Assembly (NCBI GenBank): GCA_965218625.1
Contig: CBDCLG010000012.1
Span: forward strand, 1-64,000
Length of the DNA stretch: 64,000 bases
Source of the DNA: Bin5 sp965218625
Lineage (GTDB): Bacteria > Chloroflexota > Anaerolineae > Caldilineales > Caldilineaceae
Direction of reading: 5' to 3'
In this document: piece after piece, positions 23,896 through 31,576 of the stretch
How positions within the stretch are numbered: the stretch's first letter is position 1
How the letters are laid out: the number at the start of each line of letters is the position of its first letter
Program-made: the position numbers and the translations under genes
Notes under the pieces: generated by a model
What the model saw: the letters and a program-made list of their open reading frames with translations, nothing else
What the model was told of the DNA's origin: nothing
Database searches by the model: none

Positions 23896-24915
23896 CTACT
23901 CCGGGGAGAGGCTTGATTTGTAGAGGGCGACGGCTGGCGTAGTGTCGATGTGTTCGGTGGCGTCGAAGAGGTCGGTCAAGCCTCCGGCGCCGTCATTGAC
24001 GGTGGGGTTCTGCATAGCGGCAAAGGCATTTTGTTCGGAGATGCCGGCGGCGAGCATGGCGTTGACGATGCGGGGACGCGCAGCGGCGACATCCAGGTCG
24101 AGAAGGCTGCCGAAGAAGTTGGCGATCTCGAACATGGCCTCAAAGGGCCCGGCGGAGAGGTGGACGCCGTTGTTGGCAATTGAAACTTCGTCGAAGCCGT
24201 AGTTGTGCGGTCGGGCGTGGAGCAGGCCGCGTATGGAGCCGGCGACGGCGCGTTCAGGAAAGGTGTCACCGATCATTTCGTCGCGCAGCGTTGCCCAGGG
24301 TGCATCGGAATGGAGCAGCATGAGGGCGATGCGGTGGGAGGGTTCGGTGAAGTGGGCCAGCTGAGCGGGGTGGAAGCCGTTGACGAGGATGAAGCTTTCT
24401 CCTTCCGCCTCGTAAGCCTGTACGTAGAAGCCGCTGCGTATTTTCTCGGATTTCCTGGTAAACCAGAGTGTATCAAGGGCCGCCGGCGTGAAGGAGGGAT
24501 GGGCGTTGAGGAATTCGTGGCCGCCGTAGAGTGGATAGTCGGCGGCGAGGACAGCGAGGGTGTCGTAGACGCTCTGGCGATCAGCCGGGTCGAGGTCGGA
24601 TGAGGCGGTATTGGAGAGGACGTTGATGGCGCCATAGTGGCGGTCCATGCTCTCCTTGCGTTCGAGGGCGGGGCCGGCGACGAGCGCGATGCTGGCGACA
24701 GCGGCGTTGAATTCGGCCAGTTTTTCCCAGATCAGATCAATCGAGTTTCGGAGACTATCCTGCCCGGGGACGGCCAGGATTTCCGGCTTTATGAACATGA
24801 GTAGCTCGTTTTGGCGCTGCGTCTGTCCGATCGCGAGCGGCTGCAGAACGGCGATCTCTTCGTCGAGCTGTAAAGAGTGAATCAAGGCCTGTTTGATCTG
24901 TTGCTGACTCGGCAC
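23896..24915 (-). CDS. Nucleoside-diphosphate-kinase-like protein (339 aa)
   Basis: The C-terminal half aligns with the NDP kinase fold. LRDEMIGDTFPERAVAGSIRG resembles the segment around PGTIRG, and ANNGVHLSAGPFEAMFEIANFF resembles N-x-x-H-G-S-D-S-x2-A-x2-E-I-x-x-F, keeping the phospho-accepting His but not the G-S-D-S. An N-terminal LLMFIKPE echoes the kinase's start. The protein is more than twice normal NDPK length (about 140 aa), so activity is doubtful. Start GTG 24915 has AAAGGAG six bases upstream. It is the last gene of the minus-strand run from dnaX. Confidence 0.6.
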   Translation of the reverse strand: MPSQQQIKQALIHSLQLDEEIAVLQPLAIGQTQRQNELLMFIKPEILAVPGQDSLRNSIDLIWEKLAEFNAAVASIALVAGPALERKESMDRHYGAINVLSNTASSDLDPADRQSVYDTLAVLAADYPLYGGHEFLNAHPSFTPAALDTLWFTRKSEKIRSGFYVQAYEAEGESFILVNGFHPAQLAHFTEPSHRIALMLLHSDAPWATLRDEMIGDTFPERAVAGSIRGLLHARPHNYGFDEVSIANNGVHLSAGPFEAMFEIANFFGSLLDLDVAAARPRIVNAMLAAGISEQNAFAAMQNPTVNDGAGGLTDLFDATEHIDTTPAVALYKSSLSPE

Positions 24916-25121
24916 GAAGGGCTCCTTTTCGGTGCGAGGAGGACAGTGTAGCGGTGGCAGTGCGCTGCGGTTGCGCCGGGTACGATATCGAATGGGTCCG
25001 GGGACCTGCGCGCTGCCGGCCGGACCTGTGGGCAGCCTAACGCAGTGCGCCGCGTTTGACAAGATTCGAGGTAGGAGAGAGGCCGGTTCGAGCCGGCGAA
25101 GGCCATTATTTTTGCGGCGGG

Positions 25122-25931
25122 CTAACGGGATGCCTGTGCCGCTTTGAGGAGGGCTGCGTCCTCGGGGGCAACGGTTATTTCAGTGGGGAAGGCGAAGGCG
25201 TTTTTGTCGGCGAAACGGGTTATGGCGTACTCGCCGTCGGGGTCGAGGGCAGCCAGCGGCGCTTTGGCGAGGGCTTGATCGTTTTCGTCGCCGATGCGGG
25301 CGGAGACGACCCAGCCCAGCAGGAGGCAGGCGTCGCGTTTGACGAGCTCGCGGGCGCGCAGGAGGGCCTCGTGGGTGAGTCCGCAGTGCCAGGTTGCCTC
25401 CAGAAGATTGCATTGGAAGTCGAGCCGGTGAGGTTCGGCCTCGGCGAGCTCGGTATAGAGACGGATGGCCCTGTGCCAGCGTCCACCCATGCGATAGAGG
25501 GTGGCCAGCGCGGGGCGTGTGAGCATGAGGGGCCGTCTCTGGCGCAGGAGGGTGCGTGAGAGTCCCTGGCGGATGGGGCGGTTGTAGGGGGCGTTTTCGA
25601 GCGCGAGGGTCCAGTAACGCTGGGCGCGAGACAGCTGTCCCTGGGTTTCGGCGTCACGTGCGAGTACGGCCCAGGCGAGTTCGCTGCCGGGGTCGGCCCG
25701 GAGCAAACGGAGCGCCCAGTCGCGACCTTCGTCCCAGCGGCGCAGGAGCCAGACGACCTGGAGGAAGCGGAAGTAAGTGGGCAGGTGGCGCGGCAGATTC
25801 TTGAGGAGGATGCGAATCAGGGGCAATACTTCTTCGGCGCGGTTGCCGGCCAGCCGGTTGTCGATAATATCGTTCCAGTGGGAGAGTTGGGTGCGTATTT
25901 CAGGACTTTGGCGCGCAAACGCTGTTGCCAT
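25122..25931 (-). CDS. TPR-like helical repeat protein
   Basis: The 269-aa protein has no signal peptide and is composed of paired amphipathic helices (for example AWAVLARDAETQGQLSRAQR near residue 88 and WHRAIRLYTELAEAEPHRLD near 157) typical of divergent TPRs. The last 60 residues are more acidic and probably not repeat. It begins five bases after the mce stop. Function unknown; a scaffold role is usual for such proteins. Confidence 0.75.
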   Translation of the reverse strand: MATAFARQSPEIRTQLSHWNDIIDNRLAGNRAEEVLPLIRILLKNLPRHLPTYFRFLQVVWLLRRWDEGRDWALRLLRADPGSELAWAVLARDAETQGQLSRAQRYWTLALENAPYNRPIRQGLSRTLLRQRRPLMLTRPALATLYRMGGRWHRAIRLYTELAEAEPHRLDFQCNLLEATWHCGLTHEALLRARELVKRDACLLLGWVVSARIGDENDQALAKAPLAALDPDGEYAITRFADKNAFAFPTEITVAPEDAALLKAAQASR

Positions 25932-25936
25932 AGGAG

Positions 25937-26353
25937 CTAACGGGCCTCATCTTTCTGAAGGAGTTCGATCATCATGCCGTGTGCCGCTTGTGGATGGAGG
26001 AATGCGACCAGGCCGTGGATGCCGGGGCGCGGGATTTCGTCGATGAGTCGAATGTTCCGGGCGCGCAGTTCGGCGAGCGCCATTTCGATGTCGTTGACGG
26101 CAAAGCAGACGTGGTGGGGGCCCTCGCCGCGCCGTGCGAGGAAACGGGCGGTGCCATTGTCGTCGTCGGTTGGAGAGAGGAGCTCGATCGTGCCGTGGCC
26201 GGCGTCGAGGAAGGCGATTTCGACGCCGTGATCGGGGGCGTCGGTGCGTTCGAGCAGGCGGAAGCCGAGGAGGCCGCAGTAGGTGGTGAGGGCCTCGTCT
26301 ATGCTATGGACGACGATGCCGACGTGGTCGAGCCGGGCGCTGGAGAGTTGCAA
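25937..26353 (-). CDS. mce: Methylmalonyl-CoA epimerase
   Basis: The 138-aa vicinal-oxygen-chelate protein interconverts the R and S forms of methylmalonyl-CoA. It starts LDHVGIVVHSIDEAL and keeps the metal ligands (His in LDHVG, His in EGPHHVCFAV, Glu in MMIELL). It starts at TTG 26353 after AAGGAA. It belongs with the methylmalonyl-CoA mutase gene 2.4 kb upstream, from which it is separated by a thioesterase and the AAA/DUF4276 pair. Confidence 0.93.
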   Translation of the reverse strand: MQLSSARLDHVGIVVHSIDEALTTYCGLLGFRLLERTDAPDHGVEIAFLDAGHGTIELLSPTDDDNGTARFLARRGEGPHHVCFAVNDIEMALAELRARNIRLIDEIPRPGIHGLVAFLHPQAAHGMMIELLQKDEAR

Positions 26354-26381
26354 GGGATTCCTTCTAGTCTGATATCTTGAA

Positions 26382-27107
26382 CTAATTCGGGACTGCCGAA
26401 GAGCTGGCCTTGCTGACGAAAGGGCTTGATTCCAAACGTTTCAGCCAGTTTCGAAAGTGCGGACATTCAGTTCAAATGGCATCAAGTCCGATTTCCAAGA
26501 CGCCCAAGATCCCGTAGAGTGGCTTTCTGTAGAAGATCCCGTAGAGTGGCTTTCTGTATCCAGGGACCAGCTTTTCTACTCGCTTAGAGGGAGCGGTTCG
26601 GGGTGAATCGTCGATCTCCTCCGGACTGCCGAATCTGTCTCTTATCGCCTGAAACTGCGGGAATAAATCTTTCCTGCCAATGAGGTTGCAAAACTGCGCG
26701 CAATCGCTGAAAAGCATCGCCTCGAATTCGTGCATCATCACGTAGGGAATGAAGCGATTCGCATTGAAGCTGGTGCCCATGTGCTTGCAGATATCTGCCA
26801 GAAGAGCCTCCTCAACGATTTCCGCTTTAAGGGGAAAGTCGGCACGGGCTGCCGCAGTGCGCCCAGGCCAGCCGGCGTCGGCAGTCTGGGGGAGACCATA
26901 GTAGTCGACCATCGTGCTGACTACGCATCCGACGTCCTGTTTCAAGTATCTCAGTATTTCCCTTCTCGCCGTCGGCCAGGGTTTGATGCCGCCGCTCGGT
27001 CGGGCACTGACCAACGAGTAACCCAAAGAGTAGAGATGCCAACTAAGTACATTCGTAACGAAACTTTCCTCCGTTTCACCCTCGACGTGTAGGAGGAGCC
27101 TGGTCAT
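26382..27107 (-). pseudogene. DUF4276 protein, truncated by an in-frame TGA
   Basis: The frame begins at ATG 27107, one base after the AAA ATPase stop, and reaches TGA at 26474-26472 after 211 codons. It has the DUF4276 motifs VEGETEESFV, TMVDYYGLP, HEFEAMLFSD and APSKRVEKLVPGY; the E...D pattern resembles a TOPRIM-type nuclease centre (inference). After the TGA the same frame continues TECPHFRNWLKRLE to TAG at 26384-26382, which is the usual family C-terminus. The TGA therefore replaces an expected CGA (Arg). Just before it, a 27-bp duplication repeats the residues YRKPLYGIF. The gene is probably inactivated or altered; short-peptide truncation with retained function cannot be excluded. Confidence 0.8.
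26506..26559. repeat. 27-bp tandem duplication inside the DUF4276 gene
   Basis: Two adjacent 27-bp units (26506-26532 and 26533-26559) differ at one base. The duplication is in frame and adds nine residues near the C-terminus, next to the premature TGA. Confidence 0.95.
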
Positions 27108-27108
27108 C

Positions 27109-28227
27109 TCAATCGTATCCTATCAACTCCCCGGCGGGCCGACCGCCAAATTCGTTTTTTTGCCATAACTGACCCAGAGTGTAATCTTCCAGCCAATCCT
27201 TCAAATGGCCGGAGTCGAGCCGGCTCAGCTTCGTTCGACCTCTGATGCGGTCAGCCACCAGGACTTCACCAGGGTCGAAATGGTCAAGTAGGGCAGGGGA
27301 TTGTGTTGCCAGGATGACCTGCGTATCGACTGACACCTGCTTGACGAGCGCGGCAAGCAGAGTGATGGCATAGGGGTGTAGCCCTAGTTCCGGTTCATCC
27401 ATCAAGATGACAGAGGGGCGAAGCGAGTCAGGTTGGAGGAGCAGTGTCGCCAGAGCAACGAAGCGCAGAGTGCCGTCCGAAAAGGAGGCTACATCAAAGT
27501 AGGCGTCAGTACCACTATGGCGCCACTCAAGGCGAATGAATTCCTCGTTTTGGGCCATCGGCTGGAGAACGAAGTCATCGAAAAAGGGGGCGACCAGTTG
27601 CAGAGTGCGGCGAATCAAGTTGTATTCGGTCTCGTGCTTCATACGCAGCAGATGCAAGAAGGCAGCCAAATTAGAACCATCCGTGCGCAGAAATTGATTG
27701 TCGTTCACGGGACAATTCTTTCTCATTGGCGAGGCCGAACTCGTGTCATGAAAATGGTATAGGCGCCAACTGTCTAAGAATTCTTGGACAAACCTAAGGG
27801 ACCTTTGAGCGATTGGCTCGCTAATCCCTGCTTCGCCCCCCCGACCAAATAGAAGGGTCTCATTCGGCCTGTCGCACTTAGACTTGTCCCAGAAATGCAC
27901 TTTCTCATGGAGAGGAGAGAGCGAGTCAGTTTCGGTCGCTGACAACATAATTTCATACTGATTTATCTCATCGTCAAAAGAGACTTTTGCAAAGATTTCT
28001 TCGGTTGTTCTAGAGCCAAAGTGTAGGAGCCGATCAGCTCCACCGACGCGTATCACGTATTCCCGCAATCGCCCCGTCCTAATGGCGTGCAGGAAGGAGA
28101 AAACGCCGATAAAGTTTGATTTGCCGGACCCGTTGGGTCCGATCAAGACATTGATTGGGGCGAGCTTCAGATCTCGAACAGAAGCGATGCTCTTGAAGCC
28201 CTCTATTGTGATGCTGTCCAGCACCAT
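27109..28227 (-). CDS. AAA_21-type ATPase (OLD/RecF-like), predicted defence component
   Basis: The 372-aa ABC-type ATPase has Walker A GPNGSGKSN (about residue 32), signature SFSDGTLRFVAL, Walker B ILMDEPELGLHP and the switch region ATQSPALL. There is no coiled-coil hook or TOPRIM domain in the same chain. The DUF4276 gene follows after one base, and AAA_21 plus DUF4276 pairs recur near anti-phage systems. The gene starts directly after the thioesterase stop (TGAATG) with GAGGAG upstream. Base composition is visibly lower in G+C than the neighbouring metabolic genes, consistent with acquisition. This partner looks intact although DUF4276 is damaged. Confidence 0.85.
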   Translation of the reverse strand: MVLDSITIEGFKSIASVRDLKLAPINVLIGPNGSGKSNFIGVFSFLHAIRTGRLREYVIRVGGADRLLHFGSRTTEEIFAKVSFDDEINQYEIMLSATETDSLSPLHEKVHFWDKSKCDRPNETLLFGRGGEAGISEPIAQRSLRFVQEFLDSWRLYHFHDTSSASPMRKNCPVNDNQFLRTDGSNLAAFLHLLRMKHETEYNLIRRTLQLVAPFFDDFVLQPMAQNEEFIRLEWRHSGTDAYFDVASFSDGTLRFVALATLLLQPDSLRPSVILMDEPELGLHPYAITLLAALVKQVSVDTQVILATQSPALLDHFDPGEVLVADRIRGRTKLSRLDSGHLKDWLEDYTLGQLWQKNEFGGRPAGELIGYD

Positions 28228-28716
28228 TCACTCCTCATCCTGGTAGACGCGCCAGCCGGGCAGTTCTACATTTTGGCCTGAGATGGCGCTGAGAGGCAAC
28301 TTCAGGAACTTGCCTTCGGCCTGGACGGCGATTCTGCCGTCGGGAAGGCAGATCTCGCCGCTGCCGGTGAAGATGCGCCGGTTCTGGCTGAGAATGCGGC
28401 CGCGGGCGGTTATTTGCGTGTCGAGCGGGACGGGGTGGAGGAAGCGGGTGGACAGTTCGGAGGTAATGCCCCATCTTTCCACTTCTACGCCGGCGCCGTA
28501 GTTGACGGCGCGGGCGATGGTCTCGTCGAGCACTCCGGTGAGGACGCCGCCGTGCATGCGACCCGGGTAGCCCTGATGGACGGTCTGGCCGGAGAAACGG
28601 GCCAGGATCTCGGGTGATCCGTCGATGGAGAGGGTTTCGTAAAAGCGGACCTGAACACCGGCGACGTTTTTCAGACCGCAGACAAAGCAGAAGGCGCTGT
28701 TGGGCTGTTTCTGCAT
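28228..28716 (-). CDS. Hotdog-fold (PaaI-type) acyl-CoA thioesterase
   Basis: The 162-aa protein has the 4HBT core: Q-G-Y-P-G-R-M-H-G-G-V-L-T-G-V-L-D-E-T (about residues 48-66), including the HGG and D-E of the active site. N-terminal CFVCG is common in this subfamily. It probably hydrolyses an acyl-CoA of the methylmalonyl/propionyl pathway. Its ATG shares a base with the mutase stop (TAATG), so the two are coupled. The longer open frame upstream overlaps the mutase gene. Confidence 0.85.
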   Translation of the reverse strand: MQKQPNSAFCFVCGLKNVAGVQVRFYETLSIDGSPEILARFSGQTVHQGYPGRMHGGVLTGVLDETIARAVNYGAGVEVERWGITSELSTRFLHPVPLDTQITARGRILSQNRRIFTGSGEICLPDGRIAVQAEGKFLKLPLSAISGQNVELPGWRVYQDEE

Positions 28717-30452
28717 TATACCCAGCTGGCCGGCTGATATTCGCCGAAAACGGCGCGCAGGGCATCGCAGATTTCGCCGACAGTGACATCGCATTCGACG
28801 GCTTCGACAAAGAGGGGCATGAGCGGTGCGCCGGCGGTGCGCGCCGCCTGTTCGATTCTTTGCAGAATGGCGCCCGCCTTCGCCTGATCGCGGTCAGCGC
28901 GCAGGCTTGCGAGCGCGGCGATCTGCTGGTCCTGGACGAGCTCGTCAACGTGCAAGGTCTCTTCGGGAAGAGCAGTTCCGCCCTGGTAGCGGTTGACGCC
29001 GACGACGGTCTGCGCGCCGCTCTCGATGTCGCGCAGCGCGGCATAGGCGGCATCCTGGATTTCCCTCTGGATGAAGCCGTCGGTCACGGCCTGGAGGGCG
29101 CCTCCCATCCGGTCGATCCGTTCGATGTACTGGCAGGCCTGGCGCTCGACTTCGTCGGTCAGCCATTCGATGTAGTAGCTGCCGCCAAGCGGGTCCACGA
29201 CATCGGCGACGCCGCTTTCTCCTGCGAGGATTTGCTGGGTGCGGAGGGCGACCTCGACTGCCTTTTCGGTGGGCAGGGCAAGGGCCTCGTCCTTTGAGTT
29301 GGTGTGAAGGCTTTGCGTGCCGCCGAGCACGGCGGCCAAGGCCTGGAGGGTAACGCGCACGATGTTGTTGTCCGGCTGCTGGGTCGTTAGCGTGCTGCCG
29401 CCGGTCTGGGTGTGGAAACGCAGCCGCCAGCTGTTGGGGTCGGCGGCGCGGAATCGTTCGCGCATGAGCCTGGCCCAAAGCCGGCGGGCAGCGCGAAACT
29501 TGGCGACTTCTTCGAGAAAATTGTTGTGGGCGTTGAAGAAGAAGCTGATTTGGGATGCGAAGCGGTCGACATCGAGCCCGGCTGTGACGGCTTGTTCGAC
29601 GTATTCGATTGCGTTGGCGAGGGTAAAGGCGACCTCCTGAACTGCGGTGCTGCCGGCCTCGCGGATGTGGTAGCCGCTGACGGAAATGGTGTTCCACCGG
29701 GGCAGGTTGCGGGCACAGTAGCGGAACAGGTCGGTCAACAGGCGCATGGAGGGCTGGGGAGGAAAGATGTATGTGCCGCGGGCGATGTACTCCTTGAGGA
29801 TGTCGTTTTGGACGGTGCCGCGCAGCTTATCTGGCGGGACGCCCTGCTCCTTTGCGACAGCGATCACCATGGCCAGCAGAATGGCGGCGGGGGCGTTGAT
29901 GGTCATGCTGATGCTCACCTTTTCCAGGGGGATGCCCCGGAGGAGGGTACGCATATCCTGCAAGCTGCTGATGGAGACGCCGACTTTGCCGACCTCGCCG
30001 AGCGCGAGTTCGTGGTCGGCGTCATAGCCGATTTGGGTGGGGAGGTCGAAGGCGACTGAGAGCCCGGTCTGTCCCTGTTGGAGGAGATAGTGGTAGCGGC
30101 GGTTGCTCTCGTCGGCGGAGGCGAAGCCGGCGTACTGGCGCATAGTCCAAAGGCGGCCGCGGTACATGTTCGGCTGCACGCCGCGGGTGAAGGGAAACTC
30201 GCCGGGGAAGCCGAGCTGGCGTTGGTAATGGTCGTCTCGTTCACCGTTTGCAGAGAGGTGGGCTGGTGTATAGAGGGGCTGGACGACGATGGACGGGCTG
30301 CTCGTGGTGAAGCTTTCCTCGCGTTCGGGGAACCTTCTGAGGACCGGCGCCAGGGTATTGTCCTGCCAGCTCTGCATGAGGGCGTTCAGTTTGGCGGATG
30401 GGGCAGTGGCTGGCGGGGAGCCCGGCTGCGGTCCGCCTGTGGAGTCAGCCAT
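28716..30452 (-). CDS. mcmA: Methylmalonyl-CoA mutase, catalytic (large) subunit
   Basis: The 578-aa TIM-barrel chain converts methylmalonyl-CoA to succinyl-CoA using B12. It shows the substrate-binding RGVQPNMYRGRLWTMRQYAG (about residue 90), GLSVAFDLPTQIGYD and GGSYYIE near the end. It stops without the C-terminal B12-binding domain, so it is the two-subunit type that needs a separate small subunit, not seen here. It lies 35 bp below recR and is coupled to the thioesterase gene. Confidence 0.95.
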   Translation of the reverse strand: MADSTGGPQPGSPPATAPSAKLNALMQSWQDNTLAPVLRRFPEREESFTTSSPSIVVQPLYTPAHLSANGERDDHYQRQLGFPGEFPFTRGVQPNMYRGRLWTMRQYAGFASADESNRRYHYLLQQGQTGLSVAFDLPTQIGYDADHELALGEVGKVGVSISSLQDMRTLLRGIPLEKVSISMTINAPAAILLAMVIAVAKEQGVPPDKLRGTVQNDILKEYIARGTYIFPPQPSMRLLTDLFRYCARNLPRWNTISVSGYHIREAGSTAVQEVAFTLANAIEYVEQAVTAGLDVDRFASQISFFFNAHNNFLEEVAKFRAARRLWARLMRERFRAADPNSWRLRFHTQTGGSTLTTQQPDNNIVRVTLQALAAVLGGTQSLHTNSKDEALALPTEKAVEVALRTQQILAGESGVADVVDPLGGSYYIEWLTDEVERQACQYIERIDRMGGALQAVTDGFIQREIQDAAYAALRDIESGAQTVVGVNRYQGGTALPEETLHVDELVQDQQIAALASLRADRDQAKAGAILQRIEQAARTAGAPLMPLFVEAVECDVTVGEICDALRAVFGEYQPASWV

Positions 30453-30487
30453 CTCGATACACCTTTGCGGCGTGCGCCGTCGGTCGG

Positions 30488-31111
30488 TCAGATTTCGAGC
30501 CGCCCGGCCAGCGCGTTGCTCAGGGTCAATTCGTCGGCGTATTCGAGGTCGCCGCCGGTAGGCAAGCCGCGTGCAAGGCGGGTCACGCGCACGCCGAGCG
30601 GTTTGACAAGCCTGGCAATGTACATTGCGGTCGCCTCTCCCTCCAAATTGGGGTTTGTTGCCACGAGCAGCTCGGCGGGGAGAGCGTCATCAGGGAAACC
30701 GTTTGTTTGATTGGGTTGCAGGCGCCGGAGCAGTTCATCGAGCTTCAGGTCATCCGGGCCGATGCCCTCCACGGGAGAGATTGCGCCGTGCAGGACGTGG
30801 TAGAGGCCGCGATAGGCGCCGGTGCGCTCGATGGCCTGCACGTCGAGCGGCTCCTCGACGACACAGATTATTGATTGATCGCGCTGGCTGTTTTCACATA
30901 TGGCGCAAGGATTTCGATCGGCGATATTGTGGCAGGTGGCGCAGAAGAGGGTATTTGATTTCAGCTCCTGCAGCGCGGTCGCGAGCGTCTGGGCGATTTC
31001 GTCGTCGGTGCGGAGGAGGAAGTAGGCCAGGCGGGAGGCGGACTTGGGTCCGATGCCGGGCAGGCGGCTGAAGGCGTCGATCAGGTTGGTGACCGGCTGT
31101 GCGAGGGTCAT
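30488..31111 (-). CDS. recR: Recombination protein RecR
   Basis: The 207-aa protein has an N-terminal helix-hairpin-helix (LPGIGPKSASRLAYFLL), a four-Cys zinc site (CATCHNIADRNPCAIC) and a TOPRIM domain (IICVVEEPLDV... and LLVATNPNLEGEATAMYIA). It acts with RecF and RecO in loading RecA at gaps. The order dnaX-ybaB-recR is widespread and conserved. Confidence 0.97.
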   Translation of the reverse strand: MTLAQPVTNLIDAFSRLPGIGPKSASRLAYFLLRTDDEIAQTLATALQELKSNTLFCATCHNIADRNPCAICENSQRDQSIICVVEEPLDVQAIERTGAYRGLYHVLHGAISPVEGIGPDDLKLDELLRRLQPNQTNGFPDDALPAELLVATNPNLEGEATAMYIARLVKPLGVRVTRLARGLPTGGDLEYADELTLSNALAGRLEI

Positions 31112-31120
31112 GGCGTGTTC

Positions 31121-31531
31121 CTACAGGCCCAGGCCGGGGATATTCAGTCCGTCGGTGAGGCCGCCCATACGTTCTTCGGTCAGCGTTTTGACCTTTTCGG
31201 CAGCGTCGTTAATGGCGGCGATGAGGAGGTCTTCGAGCATTTCAACGTCTTCCGGATCGACCACTTCCGGCTTGACGCGGAGCGCGTGCACGGTCTGATG
31301 GCCGTCCATATCGACCTCGACCATACCGCCGCCGGCGGTACCGGTAACGACCTCCTCGGCCAGCTCTTCCTGGGCCTTTTCCATGTCGCCCTGCATTTTG
31401 CGCATGCGCGCGGTGAGGTCGCCTCCAAGGCCGCCGCCGGGCAAGCCGCCGGCTGGGGAGCCGCCACCGCCACCGCCACCAAAGGGATTGCCGCCGCCCC
31501 TGGTCCTGCGGTTCTTTCTCTTCTTGGCCAT
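31121..31531 (-). CDS. ybaB: YbaB/EbfC nucleoid-associated protein
   Basis: The 136-aa product starts with a basic segment (MAKKRKNRRTR) and a Gly-rich stretch (about residues 12-40). The YbaB core follows, with helix KMQGDMEKAQEELAEEV, VDMDGHQTVHALRVKPEVV and the C-terminal helix. It forms DNA-binding dimers. ATG 31531 has GGAG nine bases before it. The Gly-rich N-terminal extension is longer than in E. coli YbaB (109 aa). It is located between dnaX and recR. Confidence 0.94.
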   Translation of the reverse strand: MAKKRKNRRTRGGGNPFGGGGGGGSPAGGLPGGGLGGDLTARMRKMQGDMEKAQEELAEEVVTGTAGGGMVEVDMDGHQTVHALRVKPEVVDPEDVEMLEDLLIAAINDAAEKVKTLTEERMGGLTDGLNIPGLGL

Positions 31532-31576
31532 AGATGTCACTCCGGTTGAGATTTGTGTTGTGCCTGGATGTGCAGG

